64,000 nucleotides of DNA from Rhodococcus sp. 1163 (GCF_002091985.1 NZ_MKKX01000030.1:1-64000); one strand, 5' to 3'; shown: positions 45,401 through 52,209, counted from the first letter of the stretch. Notes: generated by a model from the sequence alone, not told the origin. Program-made: numbers and translations.

Positions 45401-46387
45401 CCGCTGGAGTGGAGCGTGCGGGCGTCGTTCGCGGAGGTTCTCGAGATCGACGCCGACCGCATCGGCGTCGACGACAACTTCTTCGACCTCGGCGGGCACT
45501 CACTGTCCGTGGTGCGCGTGATGGACAACCTCGGCGACGAACTCGGACGTCCGGTACCTGTCAGCTGGCTGTTGACGCACCCGACAGCGGCGTCGTTGGC
45601 GGCGAAGCTGGACGGACTCGGCGACGCCGGCGACGACGTTTTCGATGTCGTACTGCCACTGCGAGTCGAGGGCGAAGGAGAGCCACTGTTCTGCATCCAC
45701 CCCGCCATCGGCATCGCGTGGAGCTACCTGTCCTTGCTCTCGGTCACCGACCGACCGCTCTACGGACTCCAGGTTCCCGGCATCGCCAGCGGTGAACCCT
45801 CGCCTGCCTCCATCGACGCGTTCGCGGCCCGATACGTGCGGGAGATCCGCGCAGTTCAGCCCACCGGGCCCTACCACCTGCTCGGGTGGTCGCTCGGTGG
45901 AGTGATCGCGCATGCCGTCGCGACCGTCCTGCAGAGCTCGGGGGAGGAAGTCGCGCTACTCGCACTGCTCGACCCGCAGCTGAGCGTGCCTACCGACACC
46001 ACTGCCGACGCCGTCGACTTCGGTGTCGAGGATCTGGCGCGCCAACTGGGAGTCACCGGGTCCTCGTTCGAGGAAATCGTGACGCAATTGCGTTACACAC
46101 GAAGCGAACTCGGATTCCTTACCAGCGACCATCTCCGCAGAATGTATGCCCCGGTAGTGGCAGCTCCGCGGTGGGTGGCAGCACACCGACCCCGAATATA
46201 CGACGGTGACGTCGTGTACTTTGCGGCCCGTGAATCTCACGGTTCGCACCAATGGGAACAGTACGTCGGCGGCCATCTCTCGGTCATCCGCATCGATGCT
46301 GAACACGAAGACCTGCTGGGTGAAGCAAGCGCCCACACCATAGGCCGAGCAATCGGCACCACCTCGGTCGCGGAAGGCGTGGCGTGA
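36500..46387 (+). CDS. Three-module nonribosomal peptide synthetase, C-A-PCP x3 with thioesterase
   Basis: 3295 residues. Domains in order: C1 (about 10-450, HH143-144-VVMDG), A1 (475-930, TSGSTGKPK from 609), PCP1 (S980 in GGDSL), C2 (1030-1470, HHISVDG from 1165), A2 (1480-1925, TSGSTGIPK from 1617), PCP2 (S1982), C3 (2030-2470, HHIAVDG from 2164), A3 (2480-2945, TSGSTGAPK from 2625), PCP3 (S3001 in GGHSL), TE (3045-3280, GWSLGG with S3131). No epimerase or methyltransferase domain is seen. C1 resembles the EntF starter C domain, so an acyl or aryl group is probably joined first. Specificity codes read by alignment to PheA are DAQIDGAVLK, DALLAGAVVK and DAFCIAAVMK; I do not assign amino acids. 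GTG start after AGGAGGGG. No mbtH-like gene is in the window. Confidence 0.96.
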   Translation: MSSVEGAPSGIDLFPLSPAQLNIYFAQKLAPGVPFTIAQFVEIRGDIDPATLIRATDIACRELESPGVRLGEDDGQPYQWVDLNVPYAMIYRDLRDESDPVGYAHRYMDEQYRKPVDLVRDQLIASEIMQVGDAHYFWYSRAHHVVMDGLGAISVQERTAAAYTALLTGADVPKTRAVGVRAIYDYETAYVGSTRYEADREYWVGRLDGHADAPRLAGTSHSGAAVPSAVSISVGAVLDDELTDAMAALAQRYNSSDVPVVLATFALYLARMTGTDDVMLSLPVSGRATTKLRDSSGMMSNIVPLRIGVDPDVTIEELLRRIQVELTGALRHQRFRVEDMQRETDGGFEGSTSAGRGAFGPTVNIMMYDSTIRLGNVIGEYRVLSSGPIDDMMVNVYPGVAGASTRVDFLGNPAIYSTEELSTHHQRFLALLRTVLAAPDGLPLADLKVLSPAEEEALLAVDSQGPRPVLLPELLRDSAVVRYAGQELTGIEFVSRADHIAGQLAPFLTSPETRIAIALDRSMHSVLALWSVSVAGASFVPVDPHDPTDRLTSMLGGIGVRVGITGRALLGTLPSTVEWLAIEDLLGAETLPFDAHQVHLDNEAYVIHTSGSTGKPKAVSLAHRGLAQLATAVVDRYSVSPDARVLHLASPVFDASIQEILAAFAAGATLVIAPADVYAGPALADLLAEERITHLITSPTVLATLEPLDVKGLEVFDVGGEACSPALRDRFADAGPDMLDAYGPTEATVLATLSAPMAVGKRITIGGPLPGVRALVLDSRLRPVPYGGIGELYLGGDSLARGYDGQPGVTASRFVADPAAPGRRLYRTGDLVRWSIFGTSLEYLGRADQQLQLHGRRLELGEIESVALQLTGVDAVAVDVREDHLVAYVVGESAFLSAHLRGALPAWMVPDRIVELEALPLSASGKLDRRALPDPAPTTVTEYVAPQSDTERAVAAVFAEVLDVPIVGRTHSFFELGGDSLSATRVVARLGSAVTLPVLFDAPTVAAIADAIDSAVDQRDSLDLLDTVMPERVPLSYSQQRMWFLNQFDSASPAYNMPVAVQLPSGGDSGLVIAALRDVLERHESLRTYFPDDGNGPRQVVLPTAGVLPVILTSEVGPDQLDDAITELASKGFDVAAEVPIRASLLAVSSHEGSPEATVVVIVMHHISVDGWSIDPLVRDFTVAYAARTAGHAPTWPRLQAQYSEYAVWNRAVVDAAAEDQLRYWTIALDALDRPSAELPTDRPRPAVQSMQTAGVPVAIGTEVHARIRALALGENATTFMVVHAALALTLSRFSDCDRTVLGSPSAGRGHAALDDMVGMFVGTVPLAVEVDRDGTFTELLESVRHADLDAFAHSDLPFERIVDALTTDRSLDRHPLFQVMLGFDNARHQSIEDLPVTVLPISTHTSEFDLNVVVTETADGIAGDIEYAIDLYDRATVERFAAAFVSVLEAVVENPSVVVGDIELASLPPQPERDATGTLLDVLAIETADRIAVDGESTLTYRELDARSNRLARLLIDRGAAPESTVALSLVRSAEYIVALWAVVKSGAAFLPVDPSYPALRREQILTGTQLGFGGVEEGINWLDESAAENFDDSALVDADRAAAVHPAHPAYVIHTSGSTGIPKPVTVTHAAVYALAQQVVSRYDVTASSRVLHGYSTNFDAAVLELVLAFGADATMVIAPTEILDGDEMARFLATHSVTHYLSTPAVLATVPPVTGVTTVAVGGDVLGSAVVDAWAPGRRMLNAYGPSEATVVATLTDPLDAGDRVTIGTPLPHVYALVLDTRLQQVPVGGVGELYLGGISIARGYRAHAALTAERFVAGPGGQRLYRTGDLVRRQESGVLDYRGRGDSQVQLRGVRVELGDVESALTAHPSVQSAVADVRDGRIVAWVVGADQRELTPWLLERLPLSMVPAVIVAVDRIPVTANGKVDLSALVAPAPVTGDLSTARTLAEEVILGIFADALDVVDPSADANFFVLGGDSLSATRATSRIGAALGTHVPVRTLFEAPSARALAAAIDMLSEAYVSPPALVHRAQAHDHGALSPAERRVWLQNRFDPTSAAYNIAFALPLPADTDLAVLRAAIVDVLDRHLPLRTVYPSTPDGPVAMLLDAEIVVSSIDDRHADAKLLAETGFDLTVEPPVRLNVVHDVVCRGGEVSLVVVAHHIAVDGLSLAPLTRDVSIALTARRAGAQPEFAALTVDYADYRLWQQDVLDSVAAEQLAYWRRTLAGLPDYLELPTGTPNSFENAAPIAFELDAATLADLRGLANRVGATLFVVIHAALAAVLAEASGTADIAIGTPVSGRSEPALDDLVGMFVGTIVLRTEVAPNKTFEQFVTDVRDRDLDAFAHSAVPFDWVVEAVEPARAIDSHPLFQVLLAVGALEIPTFELGTGEVSPQRIDISENQFDLEVVIEHTAEGLSGQLGYSGERFERSVCVALAERLESVLRLVAARPDIELGSLDFLAARSNVLSHNDGAEDRYTLGTLVRRAAETWPDATAVVDGGESLTYTELDRRSNMLMDSIIAEGAGPGTLVAVALPRSADLVAALWAVAKSGAGYLPIDPNHPAARIEEILEHAQPVTGITRASLAPDGGRWVTVDNLSEPATLRSNVENTAYLDDTAYVIYTSGSTGAPKGVRVTHRGIADLVQSQRETFGVETESRVLQFASPGFDASIFEMLLAFGVGAAVVVVPAEVYAGRELEKFITSTAVTHVCLTPTVLQITDPAATPTVDVVIMAGEAANTELVQRWSHSSTVFNAYGPTEATVMGTCTPALKHLAAVTIGGPVRGFDAVVLDARLRPVPDNVVGELYLGGPGLAEGYLSQPGLTASRFVPNMLGHKGTRLYRTGDLVRWVEHRNLRELEYLGRVDSQVKIRGHRVELAEVEAALLRHPDVEQACVVGHDHSLAAYIAGDTDAGSVREFLTRTIPSYMVPGSVTVVDTLPMSISGKIDARALPEPTLATVVHLAPSTPLEWSVRASFAEVLEIDADRIGVDDNFFDLGGHSLSVVRVMDNLGDELGRPVPVSWLLTHPTAASLAAKLDGLGDAGDDVFDVVLPLRVEGEGEPLFCIHPAIGIAWSYLSLLSVTDRPLYGLQVPGIASGEPSPASIDAFAARYVREIRAVQPTGPYHLLGWSLGGVIAHAVATVLQSSGEEVALLALLDPQLSVPTDTTADAVDFGVEDLARQLGVTGSSFEEIVTQLRYTRSELGFLTSDHLRRMYAPVVAAPRWVAAHRPRIYDGDVVYFAARESHGSHQWEQYVGGHLSVIRIDAEHEDLLGEASAHTIGRAIGTTSVAEGVA

Positions 46388-47289
46388 CGAACCGATCCAG
46401 CACTGTCAAGAAGCTCGAGCCTTATGTCGACAATGTGCAGGCGCATTACGACCTGTCCGACGAGTTCTTCGAGCTGTTCCTCGACCCGAGCATGACCTAC
46501 AGCTGTGCGTACTTCGAGCGCGAAGATATGACGCTCGAGCAAGCACAGCTGGCGAAAATCGATCTCGCGCTGGGCAAGCTGGACTTGCAGCCCGGGATGA
46601 CATTGCTCGACGTCGGATGCGGTTGGGGCTCGTTGGCCAAGCGTGCAGTGGAGAAGTACGACGTCGACGTCATCGGTTTGACGTTGAGTCGAAACCAATA
46701 CGACCACGCGCGTAAAACTGTGGCGGACCTGTCGAGTGCACGCACGGTGGACATCCGTCTGCAGGGCTGGGAAGAGTTCGACGAGCCCGTCGACCGCATC
46801 GTCAGCATCGGCGCATTCGAACACTTTCGGCGTCAGCGATATTCGGCGTTCTTCGATAAGTGCCGCTCGGTTCTCCCCGCCGACGGCCGGATGCTGCTGC
46901 ACACCATCGTGATGCGCCCGCTCGCGGAAGTCATCGCCAGCGGGGTGGAGTTCACCCGCGACGACGCACACTTCGTGCGTTTCATCATGCGCGAGATATT
47001 TCCCGGCGGACAGTTGGCGCTGTCGGACATGGTGACCAAGAAGTCCACCGAGGCCGGATTCCGCGTAGAGCGCGAGCATGCGCTCGGACCGCACTACGCA
47101 CGCACACTGGACGAATGGACCGACCGGCTCGTCGCTGCGCGGCCGCAAGCAATCGCCCTGTCCTCGGAAGAGAACTACGACAGGTACATCCACTACCTCA
47201 CCGGATGCTCATCGCGCTTCAAAGACGGGCGCATCGACGTCGTGCAATTCACTCTTGCGCCGGAAGTGGTGCCCGTACGAACCGAGTGA
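46384..47289 (+). CDS. Cyclopropane-fatty-acid-synthase-like SAM methyltransferase
   Basis: 301-residue enzyme of the CFA/mycolic acid cyclopropane synthase family, which uses SAM to cyclopropanate or methylate double bonds of acyl chains. Visible are VQAHYDLSDEFFELFLD, MTYSCAYF, SAM site LLDVGCGWGSLAKRA and the GAFEHF active-site segment. The GTG start overlaps the NRPS stop (GTGA), so both are translated together. Coupling to an NRPS hints that the peptide carries a modified lipid tail, or that the operon serves the mycolate envelope. Confidence 0.92.
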   Translation: MTNRSSTVKKLEPYVDNVQAHYDLSDEFFELFLDPSMTYSCAYFEREDMTLEQAQLAKIDLALGKLDLQPGMTLLDVGCGWGSLAKRAVEKYDVDVIGLTLSRNQYDHARKTVADLSSARTVDIRLQGWEEFDEPVDRIVSIGAFEHFRRQRYSAFFDKCRSVLPADGRMLLHTIVMRPLAEVIASGVEFTRDDAHFVRFIMREIFPGGQLALSDMVTKKSTEAGFRVEREHALGPHYARTLDEWTDRLVAARPQAIALSSEENYDRYIHYLTGCSSRFKDGRIDVVQFTLAPEVVPVRTE

Positions 47290-47353
47290 GCCTGCGTACC
47301 AAGACATGAAGCCATAAATTTTAAAGCTCGACCGAAAATATTAGGGAGCCCAA

Positions 47354-48859
47354 GTGGAAATCCAGGACTACCTCCAGATCCTGCGAACGCGGTGGATGAT
47401 CATCGTCGTCACCGTTGCCGTCGCCATCCTGGGCGCACTAGCGGCCTCACTTCTCACCACGCCGACTTACCAGTCGTGCAGTCGAGTCTTCGTCTCCACC
47501 TCCGGTGGGTCGACAGTGAGCGAAAGCTACCAGGGCAACCTCTTCGCGCAGCAGCGCGTGTCGTCGTACTCCGAGCTCGTCACCGGAGAGACGTTGGCCG
47601 CCCGCACGATCGACGAACTCGGCTTGAACATCACGCCCGCCGAATTGGCCGCCAAGGTCACCGCGACATCGACGCCGGACACCGTCCTGCTCGACACCTG
47701 CGTCGTCGACACCAACCCCGGAACCGCACGCGACGTCGCGAACTCGCTGGGCAACCAGTTGACCATCCTCGTCCGTGAGCTCGAGACTCCCGAAGACGGC
47801 GGCGCGCCTGCCTCCGGTGTCCGGTTGGTCGAGCAGGCCAAGGAATCCGCTGAACCGGTCAGCCCGAAGACAACTCGTAACCTTGCCCTCGGAGCCGCAG
47901 TGGGCCTGCTCCTCGGCATCGCGCTCGCAGTCCTTCGCGACCGCCTCGACAACACCATCAAGACTCGTAAGAAGCTCGAAGCTGCCTCCAACACAGCACT
48001 TGTCGGCACCATTCCTTACGACAAGGCGTTCAAGGAATCCGCGATCGTCTCCTTCGGTGCAACACACTCGGTGAGCGCCGAAGGCTTCCGCGAACTGCGT
48101 ACCAACCTGCAGTTCCTCGAAGTCGACCATCCGCCGCGCGTCATCGTCGTTACCAGTGCAGTGCCCGCCGAAGGAAAGACGACCGTTGCGGTCAACCTCG
48201 CGCTCGCTCTCGCCGAAGCAGGCCACCGCGTCGTGCTCGTCGAAGGCGATCTACGACGCCCCCGCGTGTCGAAGTACCTCGGACTCATCGGTTCGGTCGG
48301 CCTGTCGACCGTCCTCGCCGGGCAAGCAGACATCACCGATGTCCTCCAGCCCAGCAGCTACGAAGGACTCGACGTCCTCGCATCGGGACCGCTGCCGCCG
48401 AACCCGTCGGAACTGCTCGGATCGGAAGCATCACGTCGCGTCATCGAAGAACTGCGTTCACGCTTCGACTACGTGATCATCGACGGTGCACCACTTCTGC
48501 CGGTCACCGACTCCGCACTGCTCACCACCCACAGTGACGGTGCGCTGATCGTCGCCCGCTTCGGGCACACCAGCGAAAACGAAGTATCCCGGGCCGTCGG
48601 CAATCTCGAGACCATCGGCGCCCACGTTCTCGGCGCGGTCTTCACGATGATGCCCCTCAGCCGCAAGGGCGGCGAAGGCTACTCGTACTACTACGAGACC
48701 GACAAAACCATCGCACGCCAGACGCCGAGCCCGGTCACTCCGGGAACAGTCTCTACGCAGTGGTCGCCGCCCGAAGGACCAAGTGTGCCCGTCTCGACGC
48801 AGAAGGCCGACGTCTCGGCTCCCGCCACCGTCACTTCGGGCCGGCGGCACCGAGAATGA
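47354..48859 (+). CDS. Wzz/BY-kinase: polysaccharide chain-length and tyrosine autokinase
   Basis: 501-residue fused Wzz co-polymerase and BY-kinase. Membrane segments lie at about residues 16-36 and 176-194, with the outside Wzz domain between them. The kinase half has Walker A VPAEGKTTVAVNLALA (near 272), A' VLVEGDLRRP and Walker B FDYVIIDGAPLLP. The tyrosine cluster near the end reads GEGYSYYYETD, followed by a Pro/Ser/Thr-rich tail of about 50 residues. Such kinases steer polymerisation and export of surface polysaccharide. 64 bp after the methyltransferase; its stop overlaps the protease ATG. Confidence 0.93.
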   Translation: MEIQDYLQILRTRWMIIVVTVAVAILGALAASLLTTPTYQSCSRVFVSTSGGSTVSESYQGNLFAQQRVSSYSELVTGETLAARTIDELGLNITPAELAAKVTATSTPDTVLLDTCVVDTNPGTARDVANSLGNQLTILVRELETPEDGGAPASGVRLVEQAKESAEPVSPKTTRNLALGAAVGLLLGIALAVLRDRLDNTIKTRKKLEAASNTALVGTIPYDKAFKESAIVSFGATHSVSAEGFRELRTNLQFLEVDHPPRVIVVTSAVPAEGKTTVAVNLALALAEAGHRVVLVEGDLRRPRVSKYLGLIGSVGLSTVLAGQADITDVLQPSSYEGLDVLASGPLPPNPSELLGSEASRRVIEELRSRFDYVIIDGAPLLPVTDSALLTTHSDGALIVARFGHTSENEVSRAVGNLETIGAHVLGAVFTMMPLSRKGGEGYSYYYETDKTIARQTPSPVTPGTVSTQWSPPEGPSVPVSTQKADVSAPATVTSGRRHRE

Positions 48860-49530
48860 GACGTGCGATGGCCGCAGGAGCGGTGGCTGCTGCGGCCATC
48901 GCGTTCGGCACAGGAGCACTCGTCGGGCCGAGCGCCGTCGCAGCACCAGGGGCGATCGTCGGGCCGGGGACGGGATACATCACCACCGGCGGCCTCGACG
49001 ATCTGACCGCATGCTCCTTCGCCGCAGTCGGATACGACGCGGCGGGCACCCTCGTCGGTCTGACGGCGGGGCACTGCATCCTCTCGCCCGGCCTGCCGGT
49101 CACGCTCATCGGTAACCCCGGAGCCGGGCCCGTCGGAACGACCGTCGCCTCGCACTGGGGTCCCGACTACGGAGTCATCGCACTCGACCCCGCAAAAGTG
49201 ATCCCAGTGTCCTCGGCAGGAGGCGTCACCGTCACCGGCATCGGACAAGCAGTTCCGGGACAACCCGTTTGCAAAACCGGAGTAGCCAGCGGCGTCACCT
49301 GCGGCACAATCCGCGAAGTCCGCGGATCCGACCTCGTGACCGATACCCCGACAGTGTGGGCAGACTCAGGAAGCGCACTGGTCAGCGGAACCACCCTCGT
49401 CGGCATCGCCAGCCACGCCGACGGAGTGCCCCTGCTGAGCCCCACCGTCTACGCATCGGCTCTCGACTCGGTGAACATGCTCGGTGCACGCGGCGGAACA
49501 GGCGCGGGCTTCCGGCCGATCGGTTCCTGA
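48856..49530 (+). CDS. Secreted chymotrypsin-like serine protease
   Basis: 224 residues with an export signal (AAGAVAAAAIAFGTGALVGPSAVAA, within residues 6-30). The triad can be read as H in LTAGHC, D in HWGPDYGVIALD and S in WADSGSALV, in the small alpha-lytic/S1 style. The usual G of GDSGS is replaced by alanine (ADSGS). No long pro-region is present. ATG overlaps the kinase stop (ATGA), an unusual coupling of a secreted protease to a polysaccharide kinase; it may trim a surface protein of this locus. Confidence 0.85.
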   Translation: MRRAMAAGAVAAAAIAFGTGALVGPSAVAAPGAIVGPGTGYITTGGLDDLTACSFAAVGYDAAGTLVGLTAGHCILSPGLPVTLIGNPGAGPVGTTVASHWGPDYGVIALDPAKVIPVSSAGGVTVTGIGQAVPGQPVCKTGVASGVTCGTIREVRGSDLVTDTPTVWADSGSALVSGTTLVGIASHADGVPLLSPTVYASALDSVNMLGARGGTGAGFRPIGS

Positions 49531-49553
49531 ACACGCTGTACCTGTGGTGCTGG

Positions 49554-49623
49554 GCATGGTGTTCCAGTTGCGTCCGATATGCGCGGGATTCCGCCCGTAG
49601 AAGGCGCAAGTGGAACACCATGC
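49554..49623. terminator. Long hairpin between convergent genes
   Basis: GCATGGTGTTCCA (49554-49566) pairs perfectly with TGGAACACCATGC (49611-49623), and after one mismatch TTGCG pairs with CGCAA. The 19-position stem ends at the stop codon of the minus-strand gene. It probably ends transcription from both sides, although a U-tract is missing. Confidence 0.65.
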
Positions 49624-50193
49624 TCAAGTGCGGGGTGCCTCGGCCTTCATCAGGGCCACGAAGTCCGCCGGGTCGTCGAGACACAGACTGACGTGGCTGA
49701 CCGAACCTGCCTGTCGATACTTGGGAATAAGCGCAGGCAACTGTGCGTCGACCTGTCTTCGGAGAGTGATGTCGACCGAGGTGCCATTCGCGTTGGGGAG
49801 AAACAGGCGCCCGTCACGAAGGGTCGGCGTGGTCTCGGAGAATCGGCGAATCAACGCTACGGACGCAATGTCGTTGCGGCACAGCGACAACACCGTGTAC
49901 CCAGACTGACGCAGCACGAGGTGTGTGTCGGTCACATAGTGGGGGTGCACACGATGGATTGCTATCGAGCCCAATAGTGCCACCAACGACCAGATCGACA
50001 CGACCGCGACAAGTAGTCGGAGCCATGGCCACGGCAGAATCAGGTGCAAGACCACTAGTTCGACAAGCGTTGCCACACCGAAAGCGGCGGGTATCGCGAG
50101 GGTGCCCTGGTGTGCAACGAGCGGAACCGCATGCTGCGGAACGTCGGTGTGTCCCCGAACCCACCTCCACAACGACAAGTAAGCGCGCATCAT
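49624..50193 (-). CDS. Membrane protein with a bacterial PH-like domain
   Basis: 189 residues: two hydrophobic segments at about 33-55 and 60-80, followed by a beta-rich tail (YVTDTHLVLRQSGYTVLSL, VDITLRRQVDAQLPAL) that looks like the bPH2-type domain of small membrane proteins. Function unknown. ATG at 50193 overlaps the MerR stop (ATGA), so it is probably controlled with and by MerR. Confidence 0.75.
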   Translation of the reverse strand: MMRAYLSLWRWVRGHTDVPQHAVPLVAHQGTLAIPAAFGVATLVELVVLHLILPWPWLRLLVAVVSIWSLVALLGSIAIHRVHPHYVTDTHLVLRQSGYTVLSLCRNDIASVALIRRFSETTPTLRDGRLFLPNANGTSVDITLRRQVDAQLPALIPKYRQAGSVSHVSLCLDDPADFVALMKAEAPRT

Positions 50194-50978
50194 CGACCCT
50201 CGTGCGGACCGGCTGTCCACCGCCGCTGAACACGAGCAACAACCTCGCGCTGCGCAGGGTCTTCGATGATGTCCTCGAGTGTCATCGCGGGACGGTTATC
50301 GGGTGAATCCTCCGGCAAACCCGCGAACCCGTCGGGGTAGAGCGAAATCAGGCTCTGGGCAACATGATCGATCTCGGCTTCTACCGACGCAGGATCGCGT
50401 CCTTCCAGCCCCGTCCATTCCGATATCGCCGACAAATATGAGCTTCGGCGTGCGTCGTCAGCGAGCATGGACACATACGAGGACAGCAACTCATCCGGTG
50501 CACGACCCGAGATGGCAAGCAGTTCGAGCATGTCGCGTTCACGTCGAAGGCTGTCGGCCAGAGCCTGATCCGCGGAGTTGTCGATCGCGCTGTCCAGAGC
50601 TTCGGCAAGATCGGTCGGGAGTGCAGACAACTCAGTTCCCGATGCGGCGCGTTCGAGCATCACGACCAGCCGAGCATGTCGGGCAGCGAGCTTGGCCTGT
50701 TCAGCTTCGATCCCGTCGATCAAGGCAGTGAGATCCTCGACGGCATCACTCTTGTCCTCGCAGCCGGCGCTGACCGACAGCACCGTATCCACGGACCCGA
50801 GGGGTACCCCGGCGTCGGCGAGCCAACGAATCCTCATCAAGCGAATCAGATCTTCGAGGCGATACTCCCGGTAACCATTCGGCAGTCTCGGGGGCTCATC
50901 CATCAACCCCAGGCGGTGGTAATGCCGCACGGTACGGGGGGTGGTCTCGGCGGCCTCTGCCAACTGACTGATTCTCAC
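50190..50978 (-). CDS. MerR-family transcriptional regulator
   Basis: 262-residue regulator with the MerR winged helix at the N-terminus (RISQLAEAAETTPRTVRHYH, then LGLMDEPPRLPNGYREY). A long coiled coil follows (about 85-130), then an unassigned C-terminal domain of about 120 residues that could bind a ligand. It lacks the metal-binding cysteine set of MerR itself. GTG start at 50978. A palindrome at 50996 in a long-spacer promoter points to self-control. Confidence 0.9.
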   Translation of the reverse strand: MRISQLAEAAETTPRTVRHYHRLGLMDEPPRLPNGYREYRLEDLIRLMRIRWLADAGVPLGSVDTVLSVSAGCEDKSDAVEDLTALIDGIEAEQAKLAARHARLVVMLERAASGTELSALPTDLAEALDSAIDNSADQALADSLRRERDMLELLAISGRAPDELLSSYVSMLADDARRSSYLSAISEWTGLEGRDPASVEAEIDHVAQSLISLYPDGFAGLPEDSPDNRPAMTLEDIIEDPAQREVVARVQRRWTAGPHEGR

Positions 50979-50995
50979 GCCATCAGTGTCGACTA

Positions 50996-51008
50996 TGACG
51001 CTGCGTCA
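50996..51008 (-). promoter_or_regulatory. MerR-type palindrome and promoter
   Basis: TGACGC-T-GCGTCA is a perfect palindrome 17 bases before the MerR start. On the minus strand TTGACC sits just upstream and a spacer of about 19 bases separates it from a GACACT -10-like element, the stretched spacing on which MerR proteins act. Confidence 0.65.
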
Positions 51009-51046
51009 AGGTCAAGGATTTCGCGGCCGCAATCCCTGCGGGCGGG

Positions 51047-51196
51047 TTACAAGATCCGGTGCGGTGAGCGATCCGAGGACGGGCGGGATCGGTCGGCGTC
51101 GACGAACATCTGCAGAAACGACGTCGGTCTGGACTCTTCGTTGTCCGATGACCCGTGACCGATGTCGAGGGTGCGGGGGAGATCGTGATCTGTCAT
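51047..51196 (-). CDS. 49-residue ORF with strong RBS, unknown function
   Basis: Minus-strand ATG at 51196 has a full AGGAGG seven bases upstream and opens a 49-codon frame ending TAA at 51047-51049. The product begins MTDHDLPRTLDIGHG and is hydrophilic, rich in D, S, R and P, with no membrane segment or known motif. It lies 24 bp after the STAS gene on the same strand and so probably is its operon partner. The ribosome-binding site is the main support. Confidence 0.6.
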   Translation of the reverse strand: MTDHDLPRTLDIGHGSSDNEESRPTSFLQMFVDADRSRPSSDRSPHRIL

Positions 51197-51220
51197 GGTG
51201 GCCTCCTGATTCGGCTGAAC

Positions 51221-51610
51221 TTATCGGGGGAGAAGTGAGGACGGACGATGGTCGACGAGAAGTGCAGCAGCACCGAGGGATTCGATGACCATCCGCGCCG
51301 GGCGGGTGGGGGCGAACACACGCACGCTGCCGTCGGACGCCAATGCAGAGGTGATGACAGCATTGACCGCACCGGAGTACATGAACGACACCGCGGACAG
51401 GTCGATCAGCACATCCGCACCCGAGGCAGTGAGCTGGCCGAGGTTGTGGGTCAATGCCGTTCGCGAAGACATGTCGAGATCGCCGGATACTCGCAGTACG
51501 GCGTAGGAATCCGAGTAGGACTCCACTTCGATCGAGTACCGCGGTGTCTGAACTGTCGAATCCGAGACGCGATCTTCCAATACCTGGCGGGCGATGTCGG
51601 TAACAGTCAT
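51221..51610 (-). CDS. STAS-domain protein, anti-sigma factor antagonist type
   Basis: 129 residues with a single STAS domain (about 25-125): AVLRVSGDLDMSSRTALTHNL and VLIDLSAVSFMYSGAVNAV. The phospho-acceptor serine position is kept (S of MYSGAV), but the usual DSSG is changed to YSGA. Family members bind anti-sigma kinases such as RsbW. No kinase gene is next to it. ATG at 51610. Confidence 0.87.
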   Translation of the reverse strand: MTVTDIARQVLEDRVSDSTVQTPRYSIEVESYSDSYAVLRVSGDLDMSSRTALTHNLGQLTASGADVLIDLSAVSFMYSGAVNAVITSALASDGSVRVFAPTRPARMVIESLGAAALLVDHRPSSLLPR

Positions 51611-51777
51611 CTTTCGGCACCTTCCCTCGACGTTGCGTGTTCTACATAGCAACCCTGTCAGGGCAAGATCTCTCCGCTGGAACCTCGCGGTCACGATACG
51701 GCCACCGAGAAGTAACGAACCAGTAACGACGTGCTGGTTGTGGCGGCTGAAATGCGCCGACGCCCGTGGCTTCCCGG

Positions 51778-52209
51778 TCAGCCGATGGATTGTCCGTACA
51801 CGCGCTCGACTGCGATCTTCAAAAGAACTCGACGGTCGGAGACCATCGTCGCGCGATATTCCTCCCAGTTCGGGTGCTCACCGGAGGCCGCTCGGTAGTA
51901 GTCGACCAAGGCGTCCACCTCGTCGCCGTGTGGATCGGTCCCCGGGCCCACCAACGTCGCGGTGCCCTCGGCCGTCGCCCACGACCGCCCGTCAGAGCTG
52001 GTCACCTCCAGCGTCGCCCGAGGATCGCGTCGTAGATTGTTGGTCTTGGCGCGGCCATCCGTCACCGAGATGAGCATTTCCCCGGACGCCCGGTCGTAGA
52101 GCGGCGTGACTGGCGACAGCTGCGGTCGACCGTCGGACTTGATCGTCGCAAGAACCCCGAGCCTGCTCGACGCGAGGAGCTCGTGCGGATCGAACTGCGC
52201 TTCGGTCAT
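51778..52209 (-). CDS. PPOX-class (pyridoxamine oxidase-like, probably F420) protein
   Basis: 143-residue split-barrel flavin/F420-binding protein. Family marks are FDPHELLASSRLGVLATI, GRPQLSPVTPLYD, and TDGRAKTNNLRRDPRATL; the KTxNLRRDPR signature is typical of the F420-dependent reductase branch in actinobacteria. Substrate unknown. ATG at 52209. It follows the IclR gene by 67 bp on the same strand. Confidence 0.88.
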   Translation of the reverse strand: MTEAQFDPHELLASSRLGVLATIKSDGRPQLSPVTPLYDRASGEMLISVTDGRAKTNNLRRDPRATLEVTSSDGRSWATAEGTATLVGPGTDPHGDEVDALVDYYRAASGEHPNWEEYRATMVSDRRVLLKIAVERVYGQSIG

